NCBI RefSeq assembly: GCF_900116345.1
Contig: NZ_FPAH01000009.1
Location: forward strand, 29,896-93,895
Source of the DNA: Succinivibrio dextrinosolvens
GTDB taxonomy: Bacteria > Pseudomonadota > Gammaproteobacteria > Enterobacterales > Succinivibrionaceae
Direction of reading: 5' to 3'
Length of the DNA: 64,000 nt
Positions 29,205 to 37,558 of the stretch are shown here, in pieces. Under the pieces are notes generated by a model, which searched no databases, was not told the origin of the DNA, and saw nothing but the letters and a program-made list of their open reading frames with translations. A program made the translations under genes and the position numbers. Every line of letters begins with the position of its first letter. The stretch's first letter is position 1.

Positions 29205-30401
29205 ATGATTATCGAGCCAAAGGCACGTGGTTTTATCTGTGTAACAACTCATCCAACAGGTTGTGATTTAAACGTAAAAGAGCAGATTGAATTAGTTAAA
29301 AAGAAAGGTCCAGTTGCAAACGGTCCTAAGAAAGTTTTGGTAATTGGCGCATCAACCGGCTATGGTTTGGCTTCACGTATCAGTGCTGCATTTGGCTCTA
29401 ACGCAGCTACTCTAGGTGTATTTTTTGAGAAACCTGGTTCAGAGAAGAGACCTGGTTCTGCCGGCTGGTACAATACCTGTGCATTTACAAAATATGCAAA
29501 GGAAGCTGGTTTATACGCCAAGAACATCAATGGAGATGCCTTCTCCGATGAGTGCCGCAGCAAGGCTATTGAGATCATTAAGGAAGATCTTGGTAAGGTT
29601 GATCTTGTTGTATACTCTCTTGCTGCACCTGTTCGTAAGATGCCTCAGACCGGTGAAGTTGTTCGTTCTTCCCTAAAGCCAATTGGTCAGACCTACACTT
29701 CTACTGCGATTGATACCAACAAGAATGAGATTATTACCGCTTCTCTTGAGCCTGCAACTCAGGAAGAAATTGAGAATACCGTTAAGGTTATGGGCGGTCA
29801 GGACTGGGAGCTATGGATTGAGGCCCTGAAGAATGCCGGTGTTCTTGCTGAAGGCTGCAAGACTGTTGCATACAGCTACATTGGTACAGAAATTACCTGG
29901 CCAATCTACTGGCACGGAGCTTTAGGCAAGGCTAAGGAAGATCTTGATAGAGCAGCTAAAGCTAATTCAGAGAGACTTGCTTCTCTTGGCGGCGAGGCTA
30001 AGGTTGCTGTTCTGAAGAGTGTTGTTACCCAGGCTTCATCTGCTATTCCTGTAATGCCTCTATACATTTCTCTATGCTTCAAGGTTATGAGAGAGCAGGG
30101 TATTTACGAGTCAGTAATTGAGCATATCTACAGAATGTTCTCTGAAATCTATTCAAAGAAAGTTGAAATTGATGATATGAACCGTATTCGTATGGACTCA
30201 TGGGAACTTCGTGATTCAGTTCAGAGCAAGTGCAAGGAATTATGGCCTAAGGTTACAACAGAGAATCTGTTTGAGATGTCAGACTATGCTGATTACAAGA
30301 AACAGTTTCTACAGCTGTTCGGCTTTGATGTAGAAGGTGTTGACTACGCTGCAGACGTAAATCCAGATGTTGCTATGGACAACCTTGAGAATATGCTTTA
30401 A
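29205..30401 (+). CDS. fabV: Enoyl-[acyl-carrier-protein] reductase FabV
   Basis: FabV reduces trans-2-enoyl-ACP with NADH in the last step of fatty acid elongation and is naturally insensitive to triclosan. The 398-aa protein has the N-terminal [19 protein letters not shown] block, the NAD-binding [16 protein letters not shown], and the Y-x8-K catalytic pair at Y235 and K244 ([15 protein letters not shown]). I start it at the ATG at 29205 because AAGGAG stands about 10 bases before it and this gives the canonical length; an earlier in-frame ATG would add 22 unconserved residues. It is monocistronic and ends at a hairpin terminator. Confidence 0.95.
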   Translation: MIIEPKARGFICVTTHPTGCDLNVKEQIELVKKKGPVANGPKKVLVIGASTGYGLASRISAAFGSNAATLGVFFEKPGSEKRPGSAGWYNTCAFTKYAKEAGLYAKNINGDAFSDECRSKAIEIIKEDLGKVDLVVYSLAAPVRKMPQTGEVVRSSLKPIGQTYTSTAIDTNKNEIITASLEPATQEEIENTVKVMGGQDWELWIEALKNAGVLAEGCKTVAYSYIGTEITWPIYWHGALGKAKEDLDRAAKANSERLASLGGEAKVAVLKSVVTQASSAIPVMPLYISLCFKVMREQGIYESVIEHIYRMFSEIYSKKVEIDDMNRIRMDSWELRDSVQSKCKELWPKVTTENLFEMSDYADYKKQFLQLFGFDVEGVDYAADVNPDVAMDNLENML

Positions 30402-30432
30402 TTCTTAATATCAGTATTCTTAAGAAAACAAA

Positions 30433-30460
30433 ATGCCAGACCTAAATTGAAGGCTGGCAT
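30433..30460. terminator. fabV terminator
   Basis: ATGCCAG-A-CC pairs with GG-CTGGCAT, with T-rich sequence after it on the plus strand. It may also serve convergent folD. Confidence 0.7.
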
Positions 30461-30489
30461 TATTATTTTGGGCAGGATTTAAATTCAGC

Positions 30490-31350
30490 TTAAATTCTGC
30501 TCAGATATGAGGTAACAGTATTCTGCATTAGAGTTGCAATAGTCATAGGACCTACACCGCCAGGGACAGGGGTAATGTAGGCTGCGTGCTGAGATGCCTT
30601 CTCAAAATCCACATCACCGCATAATTTACCATCTGGAAGTCTGTTGATACCAACATCAATCACTGTAGCACCGTCTTTTACCAGATCTCCATCTAGGAAT
30701 TTTGCTTTTCCAACTGCAACGACAAGAATGTCGGCATTTTTGATTAGTGCCTTCTGATCGTCTGGCTTAGAGAATCTGTGGGTAACTGTTGTTGTACAGC
30801 CTGCCAGCAGTAACTCAAGAGCCATTGGTCTTCCGACGATATTTGAAGCTCCAACAACAACTGCGTTTAATCCCTTAAGATCTTCACCAAGGGTTTTCTT
30901 CAGAAGGGTCATAATACCATGAGGTGTGCAGGCACAGATGTATGGAATTCTCTGAACTAAACGGCCAACATTGTATGGGTGGAAGCCGTCAACATCCTTT
31001 TCTGATGAAATAAGCTCAACAATTCTGGATTCGTCTAAATGTGCAGGAAGAGGGAACTGAACTAATATTCCGTCCACATCGGGATTATTGTTCAGTTCTT
31101 CAATAAGAGCATCCAATTCAGCCTGAGTTGTATTCTCAGGCAGATCGTAGGCAAATGATTTGATACCAACATCTTCACAGGCTTTTCTTTTATTTCTGAC
31201 ATAAACCTGAGAGGCAGGATCAGAACCAACAAGAACGACTGCCAAACCAGGACGGCGGAAACCTTTTTCAACCTTAGCGTCTACAGTTTTTCTGAGTTCT
31301 TCTCTTAACTGTTTTGCAATGTTCTTACCGTCAATGATTTGGGCTGTCAT
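30490..31350 (-). CDS. folD: Methylenetetrahydrofolate dehydrogenase/cyclohydrolase
   Basis: FolD interconverts 5,10-methylene- and 10-formyl-tetrahydrofolate, feeding purine and formyl-methionine synthesis. The 286-aa protein has [19 protein letters not shown] with the catalytic lysine region (YVxxKxK), [17 protein letters not shown] and the closing [18 protein letters not shown]. Its ATG directly abuts the stop of the upstream TSUP gene (TAA-ATG), with GAGGAG inside that gene's end, so the two are coupled. Confidence 0.97.
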   Translation of the reverse strand: MTAQIIDGKNIAKQLREELRKTVDAKVEKGFRRPGLAVVLVGSDPASQVYVRNKRKACEDVGIKSFAYDLPENTTQAELDALIEELNNNPDVDGILVQFPLPAHLDESRIVELISSEKDVDGFHPYNVGRLVQRIPYICACTPHGIMTLLKKTLGEDLKGLNAVVVGASNIVGRPMALELLLAGCTTTVTHRFSKPDDQKALIKNADILVVAVGKAKFLDGDLVKDGATVIDVGINRLPDGKLCGDVDFEKASQHAAYITPVPGGVGPMTIATLMQNTVTSYLSRI

Positions 31351-32274
31351 TTATTTCTCCTCGATAAACTGCGATTGTTCAGGGGCTGTTTCTTCAATCT
31401 GCTGTACAACCTGAGTTTGAGTAACCTTAGTGTAGTAAGTTATTCCTTTGTACAGCATGTTTGCGCTAATTATAAACAAAGCTACAGCAAAAATGCGTTT
31501 TAATGTTACAGGAGCTATTTTTTTACCAATATTGACTCCAAGTGGTGCACAGAAATATGAAATTGGCACAACACATGCTGCAGCTAGAACATTCACAAGT
31601 CCAAATGTTCCTAAAGGAGCACCTGCTGGAGTAGAGTTTAGATTGGTGAAAAGCATCAGTAGAGCTCCAGGAACACAGACAAATAGTGATACTGCGGAGG
31701 AAGTTCCAATTGACTTATGTGGAGGTACAGAACAGGCATTTAATACAGGTACTGTGAGGGTACCGCCACCGATTCCCAGCATTGATGAGAAACATGCAAT
31801 ACAGAAGGCAATGCAGTTTTGACCAAATTTTCCTGGAAGGCTGTCAAATGCAGGTTTTGCCTTTGCTCTGAATAGAGTATTGATTGAGTTTAAAATCATC
31901 ACGCCGCCAAACAGAATTGTCAGCCATGCTCCACCTAGGAATTTAGAAATCATGATTCCTACAAATACACCAACTAGCATTGCGACTGACCATGCTTTTA
32001 TAACATTTATATCGGTGTTACCTTTTTTATTCTGGGATCTTGCTGCAGATATAGATGTGGGGATCATACACAGCAGGGAAGTTCCGGTTGCAATGATTAC
32101 TGCAACACTCAGTGGAGCCTTAAAGAAAACAGTAAATACAAAGGTAAAGCAAGGAACGAAGATGATTCCTCCTCCAACACCAAGTAATCCTGCTAAAAAT
32201 CCTGCCACAACACCACATAAAGCAAGAATAATAACTGTTTCAATTAGTTCATATAGGGGAATACCTAAAATCAT
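31351..32274 (-). CDS. TSUP (TauE/SafE) family permease
   Basis: This 307-aa integral membrane protein has eight or so hydrophobic segments and the duplicated TSUP motif: VVAGFLAGLLGVGGGIIFVP near residue 22 and SSMLGIGGGTLTVPVL near residue 163. Family members export sulfite, sulfoacetate or similar anions; the substrate here is unknown. It has a strong AGGAGG before the ATG and is coupled to folD with no gap, an association with no known functional reason. The C-terminal tail is acidic (ETAPEQSQFIEEK). It is not a close copy of the TSUP gene at 15996. Confidence 0.85.
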   Translation of the reverse strand: MILGIPLYELIETVIILALCGVVAGFLAGLLGVGGGIIFVPCFTFVFTVFFKAPLSVAVIIATGTSLLCMIPTSISAARSQNKKGNTDINVIKAWSVAMLVGVFVGIMISKFLGGAWLTILFGGVMILNSINTLFRAKAKPAFDSLPGKFGQNCIAFCIACFSSMLGIGGGTLTVPVLNACSVPPHKSIGTSSAVSLFVCVPGALLMLFTNLNSTPAGAPLGTFGLVNVLAAACVVPISYFCAPLGVNIGKKIAPVTLKRIFAVALFIISANMLYKGITYYTKVTQTQVVQQIEETAPEQSQFIEEK

Positions 32275-32600
32275 TTTCCCTCCTTTTATTTATCAATAAC
32301 TAAAAAAACAAGGCTATTTTACAGTAATTCAATAATGATGATTAAAAGAGTTGTGTATTAAGAGATTTTTTCTGAGAAAACTGGAAAAGTATTGTTACTA
32401 CGAATTGCGTCTGGGGTCGGTATTAGATCCGATATAAATGACGTTTATCTTATATTGATAGAAAGTGGAAAGTTAAAAATGAGAAAAAAGTCAAAATTTT
32501 TGTTGACGTACTCATATCTCTCTTGTATCATATCACACCGTTAAATCACTTCAGCGTTATGAAGTGTGGTGTTAGGTTTAGTCCTAATTTCCTTACCTTT
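32275..32600. other. Intergenic region with tRNA operon promoter
   Basis: This 326-base gap divides the TSUP gene and the plus-strand tRNA cluster. Apart from the promoter listed separately I see no gene; a weak TCGG/CCGA repeat lies near 32414-32430. Confidence 0.5.
32503..32531 (+). promoter_or_regulatory. Promoter of the tRNA-Arg-His-Leu operon
   Basis: TTGACG and TATCAT are exactly 17 bases apart, 70 bases before tRNA-Arg. Confidence 0.7.
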
Positions 32601-32677
32601 GCGTCCTTAGCTCAGTTGGATAGAGCAACAGCCTTCTAAGCTGTGGGTCAGAGGTTCGATTCCTCTAGGACGCGCCA
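32601..32677 (+). tRNA. tRNA-Arg (TCT)
   Basis: The 77-base gene has acceptor stem GCGTCCT/AGGACGC, T loop TTCGATT and encoded CCA. The anticodon loop CTTCTAA gives TCT, reading AGA/AGG. It is first of a three-tRNA operon. Confidence 0.97.
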
Positions 32678-32700
32678 ACGCTCAATGATTTAATACAATG

Positions 32701-32776
32701 GTGGCTATAGCTCAGTTGGTAGAGTCCCGGATTGTGATTCCGGTTGTCGAGGGTTCGAGCCCCTCTAGCCACCCCA
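32701..32776 (+). tRNA. tRNA-His (GTG)
   Basis: The acceptor stem GTGGCTA/TAGCCAC is followed by C and CCA; the G at 32700 is the encoded G-1 that pairs with C73, a hallmark of tRNA-His. The anticodon loop TTGTGAT gives GTG. Confidence 0.97.
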
Positions 32777-32793
32777 TCTTAAGCACTGATTTT

Positions 32794-32877
32794 GCGGGAG
32801 TGGCGAAATTGGTAGACGCACCAGATTTAGGTTCTGGCGCCTATGGTGTAAGAGTTCGAGTCTCTTCTCCCGCACCA
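32794..32877 (+). tRNA. tRNA-Leu (TAG)
   Basis: The 84-base class II tRNA has acceptor stem GCGGGAG/CTCCCGC, a long variable arm, T loop TTCGAGT and encoded CCA. The anticodon loop TTTAGGT gives TAG, reading CUN codons. Confidence 0.96.
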
Positions 32878-32908
32878 TCCTTAATTTCCCTTTTTTATTC
32901 TAAATCTT

Positions 32909-32926
32909 AAGAAGCAAACTTCTTTT
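32909..32926 (+). terminator. Terminator of the tRNA operon
   Basis: AAGAAG-CAAA-CTTCTT followed by TTC, 31 bases after tRNA-Leu. Confidence 0.5.
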
Positions 32927-32931
32927 CATTT

Positions 32932-33996
32932 CTAATTTGTGTATTTGATTTTTGACACTATTGTCTGCAGATTTTGTTTGGTCATTTGTGGGTTTAGTAC
33001 ATCAACAAGTGTGTCAAAACTCAGATAGACCATCTCATCTATACAGTCCTTTAGCGAAATCTTTCTATATGTAAGCTCAATGTTATGGAGTCTAGGATCG
33101 GATTGTGCCTTTAATCTTTCTTTTATACTCTCAAGTGTATCGAGATGTTCTTTAAAACAGTTTCCGGTAATAATGACATTTGACAGATTATAAATTGGAG
33201 CCATTACACTGATCGCAAAATACAGTGCATCCTCTGTATATTCTCCGTAGTTTCCAAGTGATTTTTCAAAGCCGTGAGGATAGGGCAGGTGAGAGCACTC
33301 TGGGAATGAACAGTTTTTACCAAGCTGAATTTCTCCATTAAGAAATATTCCCAGAGCAACAGATCCTTCTCCGTTGTTAATAACGAGCGCGTTCTCCGTG
33401 TCGATTTCTGAACTGTTTTTTAATTTTAGAAGGGTTCCATAGGCAAAATTGTAAATAAAGGTTCTTATTTTTGTCTGTTTGTACACAATCTGGCCTAAAA
33501 GAATATTCTCGTCAGTAAGATTATTGTTTCTGTACATGACACCTTTCTCTCCCTGCTCAACCGTGGCATGAGTTGCAATCACAATTGATTTAATGAGAGC
33601 TCTGCTTATAAAACAGTTTTTGGTTAGGGTATCAACAGCAACATCTATGGTTTTTGCAAACTCTTTTGCACTCTCCACATGAGGCAGAGTAACTGCTGCC
33701 AGTTCTCTTTTGTGCCCGAAAACATAGACATGTGCAGAGAAATCAGATTGCGTATGAATGATAAGCACAGTACAGTACTGCATATTATCGGAGATCTTCA
33801 GGATCTGTCTTGGTCTTCCAAGATTGGTTTTATAGTCTGTATCCTCGTGCTTGTCGATAAGTTTTGCTTCAAGCAGGTTATTTGTCAGTTTGTGAATCTG
33901 AGCTTTACTCAGGTTTAGGCTTTTACATAAAGCTACCTGAGAGGAAGGCTGACGGTGAAGTATTTTAAGAATATTCTGAAGATTGTTTGAAGGCAT
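32932..33996 (-). CDS. Degenerate ROK-family transcriptional regulator
   Basis: The 354-aa protein starts with a winged helix-turn-helix (residues 5-65: SSQVALCKSLNLSKAQIHKLTNNLLEAKLI, then GRPRQILKI as the wing), followed by a domain shaped like ROK sugar kinases/repressors such as NagC and Mlc. The glycine-rich element is reduced to VINNGEGSVALGIFLNGEIQLG, and the zinc-binding CxCGxxGCxE motif of active ROK proteins is absent (the region reads HGFEKSLGNYGEYTEDAL). It therefore probably lacks kinase activity and the usual zinc site. An inverted repeat just upstream (34033-34061) could be its operator. Target genes are unknown. Confidence 0.75.
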   Translation of the reverse strand: MPSNNLQNILKILHRQPSSQVALCKSLNLSKAQIHKLTNNLLEAKLIDKHEDTDYKTNLGRPRQILKISDNMQYCTVLIIHTQSDFSAHVYVFGHKRELAAVTLPHVESAKEFAKTIDVAVDTLTKNCFISRALIKSIVIATHATVEQGEKGVMYRNNNLTDENILLGQIVYKQTKIRTFIYNFAYGTLLKLKNSSEIDTENALVINNGEGSVALGIFLNGEIQLGKNCSFPECSHLPYPHGFEKSLGNYGEYTEDALYFAISVMAPIYNLSNVIITGNCFKEHLDTLESIKERLKAQSDPRLHNIELTYRKISLKDCIDEMVYLSFDTLVDVLNPQMTKQNLQTIVSKIKYTN

Positions 33997-34032
33997 AAAA
34001 TACCTCTGGCTCAGTAGTCTTGTGTATATAAG

Positions 34033-34061
34033 TAGACAGTATCCAGGTATCAGACTGTCTA
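34033..34061. promoter_or_regulatory. Inverted repeat between the ROK gene and pheA
   Basis: TAGACAGT-N13-ACTGTCTA, perfect 8-bp arms, 37 bases upstream of the ROK-type gene on its 5' side and downstream of pheA. No T run follows on the minus strand, which favours an operator over a terminator. Confidence 0.4.
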
Positions 34062-34106
34062 GCGTTAAGTGTTATTTTTTGTTGTTTAATCCAGATAACT
34101 CTGAAA

Positions 34107-35273
34107 TCAGCGCTGTTTGTTCTTTTCTTCGGAATTAGGATAACAGCCCAAAACTTTTAATGAGGAAGTGAATGGTTTTACGTCTTCAAGAATATCCTGC
34201 ATTTCTGGTGAAGACAGATTTCCTTCGATATCCGCAAAGAAGATCTCTTCCCAGGTGTCCTTATTCTTATCAAGTCTTGGTCTTGAGATAAGCTTTGTAA
34301 GGTTCAGCTGGTGTTTTGATATTTCTGCTAAAACCGAGATCAGTGAACCTGGAGTGTATTTTTGAACTCCAAATGATAATGAAGTTTTTGCAGGAATGGT
34401 AGATGGGACGCTGATAGGTGTCATTGAAATTACAATGAATCTTGTGTAATTGTTGGTATTGTTGGCAATGTTATCAACAATAGGCACGAGATCATAATAG
34501 CTTGCAGCCATATGAGAACCGATTGCAACATGATGAGGAGAATTCATTTCTCTTATGATATTCATTGCCTCTGAGGTTGCTTTCGTGTAGTGAATATTGG
34601 CATTTGGAAGAATGTCCTTTAACCAGTTTGAGCACTGAGCAACTGGCTGAGGATGAGAATAAACATCTGTTATATCTTCAAGCTTTGTCTCTGTATTACC
34701 TAATATTGCGTGATCAATAGGAACAAACAGTTCACCCACTATTGAAGCTGTTGTATTCTGTATAACATCAAGAACATCGTTAATTGAACCTGAACTTGAA
34801 TTCTCAATTGGCAGAACTCCAAATTCAACTTTTCCGGTTTCTACCTGTCCTACAATCTGTTCAAAAGTGTCACAGCCACTTGCAGTGATGTTTCCTTTGA
34901 ATCCCTCCAAAAAGCGCATTGCTGCAACATGGGAATAGCTACCGGTTGAACCTAAATGGGCTATGGATGTGTCTCTTACAATGGTTGAGCTGTTGGCTTT
35001 TGCAATAATATGCTGCTGTTCTACTGAACAGGTGTTTTTCATGATCAGTTTATAAAGATCTGAAATATATGATGCAGGAAGGCCGTGGTCTTTAGCCTGT
35101 TCTCTTAGTTTCTGAAGCTTTATATGTTCACGAGATGTATCAGTGATACTCTGATTGTGTGATAACTTGTATTCAGCAATATCCTTAGCTACATCCATTC
35201 TTTTTTCAAGAAGGTCCAGTATCTGTCTGTCAATGCTGTCTATATCTTCTCTACACTGCAGTAAATCTCGCAT
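34107..35273 (-). CDS. pheA: Bifunctional chorismate mutase/prephenate dehydratase
   Basis: PheA turns chorismate into prephenate and then phenylpyruvate for phenylalanine. The 388-aa protein has an AroQ chorismate mutase domain (about 1-85: DLLQCREDIDSIDRQILDLL), the prephenate dehydratase domain (about 100-285: HLGSTGSYSHVAAMRFL, ENSSSGSINDV, and the TRF motif near residue 278), and a C-terminal ACT domain with ISRP for feedback by phenylalanine. I prefer the ATG at 35273: AAGGA lies 5 bases before it, while the ATG two codons earlier would overlap that signal. No pheL-like leader peptide is visible in the 85 bases upstream. Confidence 0.95.
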   Translation of the reverse strand: MRDLLQCREDIDSIDRQILDLLEKRMDVAKDIAEYKLSHNQSITDTSREHIKLQKLREQAKDHGLPASYISDLYKLIMKNTCSVEQQHIIAKANSSTIVRDTSIAHLGSTGSYSHVAAMRFLEGFKGNITASGCDTFEQIVGQVETGKVEFGVLPIENSSSGSINDVLDVIQNTTASIVGELFVPIDHAILGNTETKLEDITDVYSHPQPVAQCSNWLKDILPNANIHYTKATSEAMNIIREMNSPHHVAIGSHMAASYYDLVPIVDNIANNTNNYTRFIVISMTPISVPSTIPAKTSLSFGVQKYTPGSLISVLAEISKHQLNLTKLISRPRLDKNKDTWEEIFFADIEGNLSSPEMQDILEDVKPFTSSLKVLGCYPNSEEKNKQR

Positions 35274-35319
35274 GATCATCCTTATCTTTGTTAACTTTTC
35301 TGTATTTTACAACAAAAAA

Positions 35320-35342
35320 AATGCAGACATAGTGTCTGCATT
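35320..35342 (-). terminator. Terminator of the Bax-inhibitor-1 gene
   Basis: AATGCAGACA-TAG-TGTCTGCATT, a 10-bp stem followed by eight T's on the minus strand, upstream of pheA. Confidence 0.85.
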
Positions 35343-35358
35343 ATTTTGAACGATTTTT

Positions 35359-36099
35359 TTACTCTTTCTTTGAAAGAAGTTTTAGAATTTCAATGTACAG
35401 CCAGCAGATTGTTACCAGCAGAGAGAATGCATTGTAGTATTCAAAGTGCTTTGGTAAACCTTCATCAACTGCGATCTGAATGTTCTCAAAATCAAGAATC
35501 AGACTGAATGCTGCAACGGTGCAGACAATCAGAGAAACGATAATTGACATTGGACCAGTCTGAGGGATCAGGCTGCCGCCGAATAATGAGAACACAATCT
35601 GAATCATGTAAAGTACAAAAATACCGGTAATAGCACCTGTAATGATTGACTTGAATCTCTGAGTTGGAACAACAATCTTGTATTTCCATAGGAAGAGCAT
35701 TGTCATAACAACTACGAAGGTTGACATAACAGCAGTGGTTACGATACCAGGATACTGGAATTCAAATGCTCCTGAAAGAGTTCCTAGAGCACCACCTTCA
35801 AGAACAGCATAAATTGGAGCTGTAATTGGGGCAACATTTGGTTTGAAGATGGTTATAAAAGCTACGATCAGGGCTCCGAAAATTGAACCATACATCAGTA
35901 ATGATGAAATTCCCTGTCCGCTGTATATCTGTGCTAGAGTGTAGTTCATGGCAAGATAGCCAACAACCATGGTAAGTCCAACCAGCAGAATTGATTTTGT
36001 GGTTGTACCAGAGATGGTTGCACCTGCTTCCACACCACCGAAGTTGTACACACCAGCAGCGTTTCGCATTGCTGAAATTGCTGGATTAGATGACTGCAT
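35359..36099 (-). CDS. Bax inhibitor-1/YccA family membrane protein
   Basis: The 246-aa inner-membrane protein has seven hydrophobic segments after a short soluble N-terminus (SSNPAISAMRNAAGVYNFGGVEAGATIS). It belongs to the Bax-inhibitor-1 superfamily; the NPAIxxM...N-terminus and the conserved acidic residues in the last helices (SLILDFENIQIAVDEGLPKHFEYYNAFSLLV) are typical of the branch often annotated as YccA/Bax inhibitor-like. Related proteins leak calcium or modulate membrane proteases; the role here is inferred only. It is monocistronic, with a strong terminator. Confidence 0.85.
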   Translation of the reverse strand: MQSSNPAISAMRNAAGVYNFGGVEAGATISGTTTKSILLVGLTMVVGYLAMNYTLAQIYSGQGISSLLMYGSIFGALIVAFITIFKPNVAPITAPIYAVLEGGALGTLSGAFEFQYPGIVTTAVMSTFVVVMTMLFLWKYKIVVPTQRFKSIITGAITGIFVLYMIQIVFSLFGGSLIPQTGPMSIIVSLIVCTVAAFSLILDFENIQIAVDEGLPKHFEYYNAFSLLVTICWLYIEILKLLSKKE

Positions 36100-36258
36100 T
36101 ATATTCTCCTTAACTTAGTGATCCTGATTTATATATGCGGATCGTTTTAGTGTTTTTAAAGTATGCCTGTTTATTTTATTTGGAAATTATACAGAAATGA
36201 AGATTTCCAATTATACTTATATTCGATTTTTGTGAGTTAGAGTTAGAAAGGAAAAACT

Positions 36259-36951
36259 ATGAGCAACTGGAAAGACATAATTGGCCCGCTGAAGAAAACC
36301 GATGCCTTTGTTCATGCATATAATTATCAGAAACAGCAGCGTCAGAAAGGTATAAATGTTTTTCCTCCTCAGAAAGATCTGTTCAATGCATTTAGCTATA
36401 CTCCTTTCTCAAAACTAAAAGTTGTCATTATCGGTCAGGATCCTTATCATGAGAAAGGTCAGGCTATGGGGCTGAGCTTTTCAGTTCCGGTAGGTGTAGC
36501 TATTCCTCCTAGCTTAAGAAATATATACAGAGAGCTTCAGCAGGACATTCCTGGTTTTGAGATTCCAAATCACGGCAATCTTATACCATGGGCAAGACAG
36601 GGAGTTCTTCTGTTAAACGCAGTTCTGAGTGTTGATGAGAATCAGGCTGGCTCTCATAGAGGTATGGGCTGGGAACAATTTACCGATGATGTCATTATGA
36701 CGCTAAGTGAGAAGTGTGAGAATCTGGTATTTATTCTGTGGGGAGGGTATGCTCAAAAAAAGGGTGCAAGAATTGATCCCTCAAAACATCTGATTCTTAC
36801 AGGTGCTCATCCTAGTCCTTTATCTGCCAACAGAGGAGGCTTCTTTGGAAATCACTATTTCTCCAGAACTAACCAGTATCTTTTATCAAAGGGTATCTCT
36901 CCAATTGACTGGAGATTGCCTCTTTTTCTGGATGGAACTGAGGAACTTTGA
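36259..36951 (+). CDS. ung: Uracil-DNA glycosylase
   Basis: Ung removes uracil from DNA, starting base excision repair of deaminated cytosine. The 230-aa protein has the water-activating motif GQDPYH with catalytic D61 and H64, the MGLSFSVP segment, the VFILWGGYAQKKG block, and the DNA-intercalation loop HPSPLSANRGGFFG with the second catalytic histidine near residue 183. Length matches E. coli Ung (229 aa). It diverges from the Bax-inhibitor gene and has AGAAAGGAAAAACT as ribosome site. Confidence 0.97.
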   Translation: MSNWKDIIGPLKKTDAFVHAYNYQKQQRQKGINVFPPQKDLFNAFSYTPFSKLKVVIIGQDPYHEKGQAMGLSFSVPVGVAIPPSLRNIYRELQQDIPGFEIPNHGNLIPWARQGVLLLNAVLSVDENQAGSHRGMGWEQFTDDVIMTLSEKCENLVFILWGGYAQKKGARIDPSKHLILTGAHPSPLSANRGGFFGNHYFSRTNQYLLSKGISPIDWRLPLFLDGTEEL

Positions 36952-37551
36952 AAACGATTTCGTATTGAAATCTTGTAAATCTAAAGAGTTTAATTTTTTT
37001 TAAAGCTGTTTAGTGGCTTTATTAGTCTAGTAAATTATTGCCTATTATTATCAGTTTATAAAAAAATAGTAAAACAACTAAACCGTTTGCATGAAAATTT
37101 TACAGTATACTAAATTATCTTTTTTATCCTTATATCTCTGATAGTTAGCTTCTGAATAGTTGTTTCAGAGTTCTGAAAATAATTGTTTTGTGTAATTTTT
37201 TGAAAGAATATGATAAAAAATAAAATTCATAATATGAATTTTATTATATAAATACAAAAATCAAAAAAGTGTCATTATCTCAGTTATAAGTCAATTAAAC
37301 CTTAAATAACAAATAGATAGTTTAAATCATTTAAAACTTGATAAAGGTCGATAGATTTTTTTAGAATCGTTAAAATCTTACTTTTATTTGAAGAAAATGT
37401 GACGAATGTCTCTAAATTGAATTATCGTTTTTGATAACATAATCACGCTATGTAGTTTAGATGGTTTCTTCCCCAAATTGAACCATCCAAGATGATAGCT
37501 TTCATAAAGGTGAATTGATGGATGAGTATCTAAAATGGTACTCATCCTTTT
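36952..37551. other. 600-base non-coding region between ung and pseG
   Basis: The stretch is very AT-rich and holds no credible coding frame. It contains a 27-bp palindrome, a TCTGAA/TTCAGA hairpin near 37150, and a plus-strand hairpin pair with a terminator that I read as a candidate small RNA. Confidence 0.6.
37219..37245. repeat. 27-bp perfect palindrome
   Basis: AATAAAATTCATA and its exact inverse TATGAATTTTATT flank a single A. It could be an operator or an AT-rich hairpin; no gene starts within 200 bases on the plus strand except the candidate sRNA. Confidence 0.55.
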
Positions 37552-37558
37552 CTATTTT
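37455..37558 (+). ncRNA. Candidate small RNA
   Basis: A 7-bp hairpin (GATGGTT 37460-37466 / AACCATC 37481-37487) with a 14-base C-rich loop is followed by about 30 unpaired bases and then a 9-bp terminator (GGATGAGTA/TACTCATCC, 37520-37547) with TTTTCTATTTT on the plus strand. The T tract is only on the plus side, so it does not end the minus-strand pseG. TTGAAT (37417-37422) and TAATCA (37440-37445) are a weak possible promoter. Ung ends 500 bases upstream. The 5' end is approximate. Confidence 0.45.

Noticed and set aside
32698..32910. Open frame of 70 codons
   Set aside because: It spans tRNA-His and tRNA-Leu and has no ribosome site; both tRNAs are certain.
35274..35358. Searched for a pheL leader peptide before pheA
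   Set aside because: The 85-base gap holds only the terminator of the upstream gene and no Phe-rich frame.
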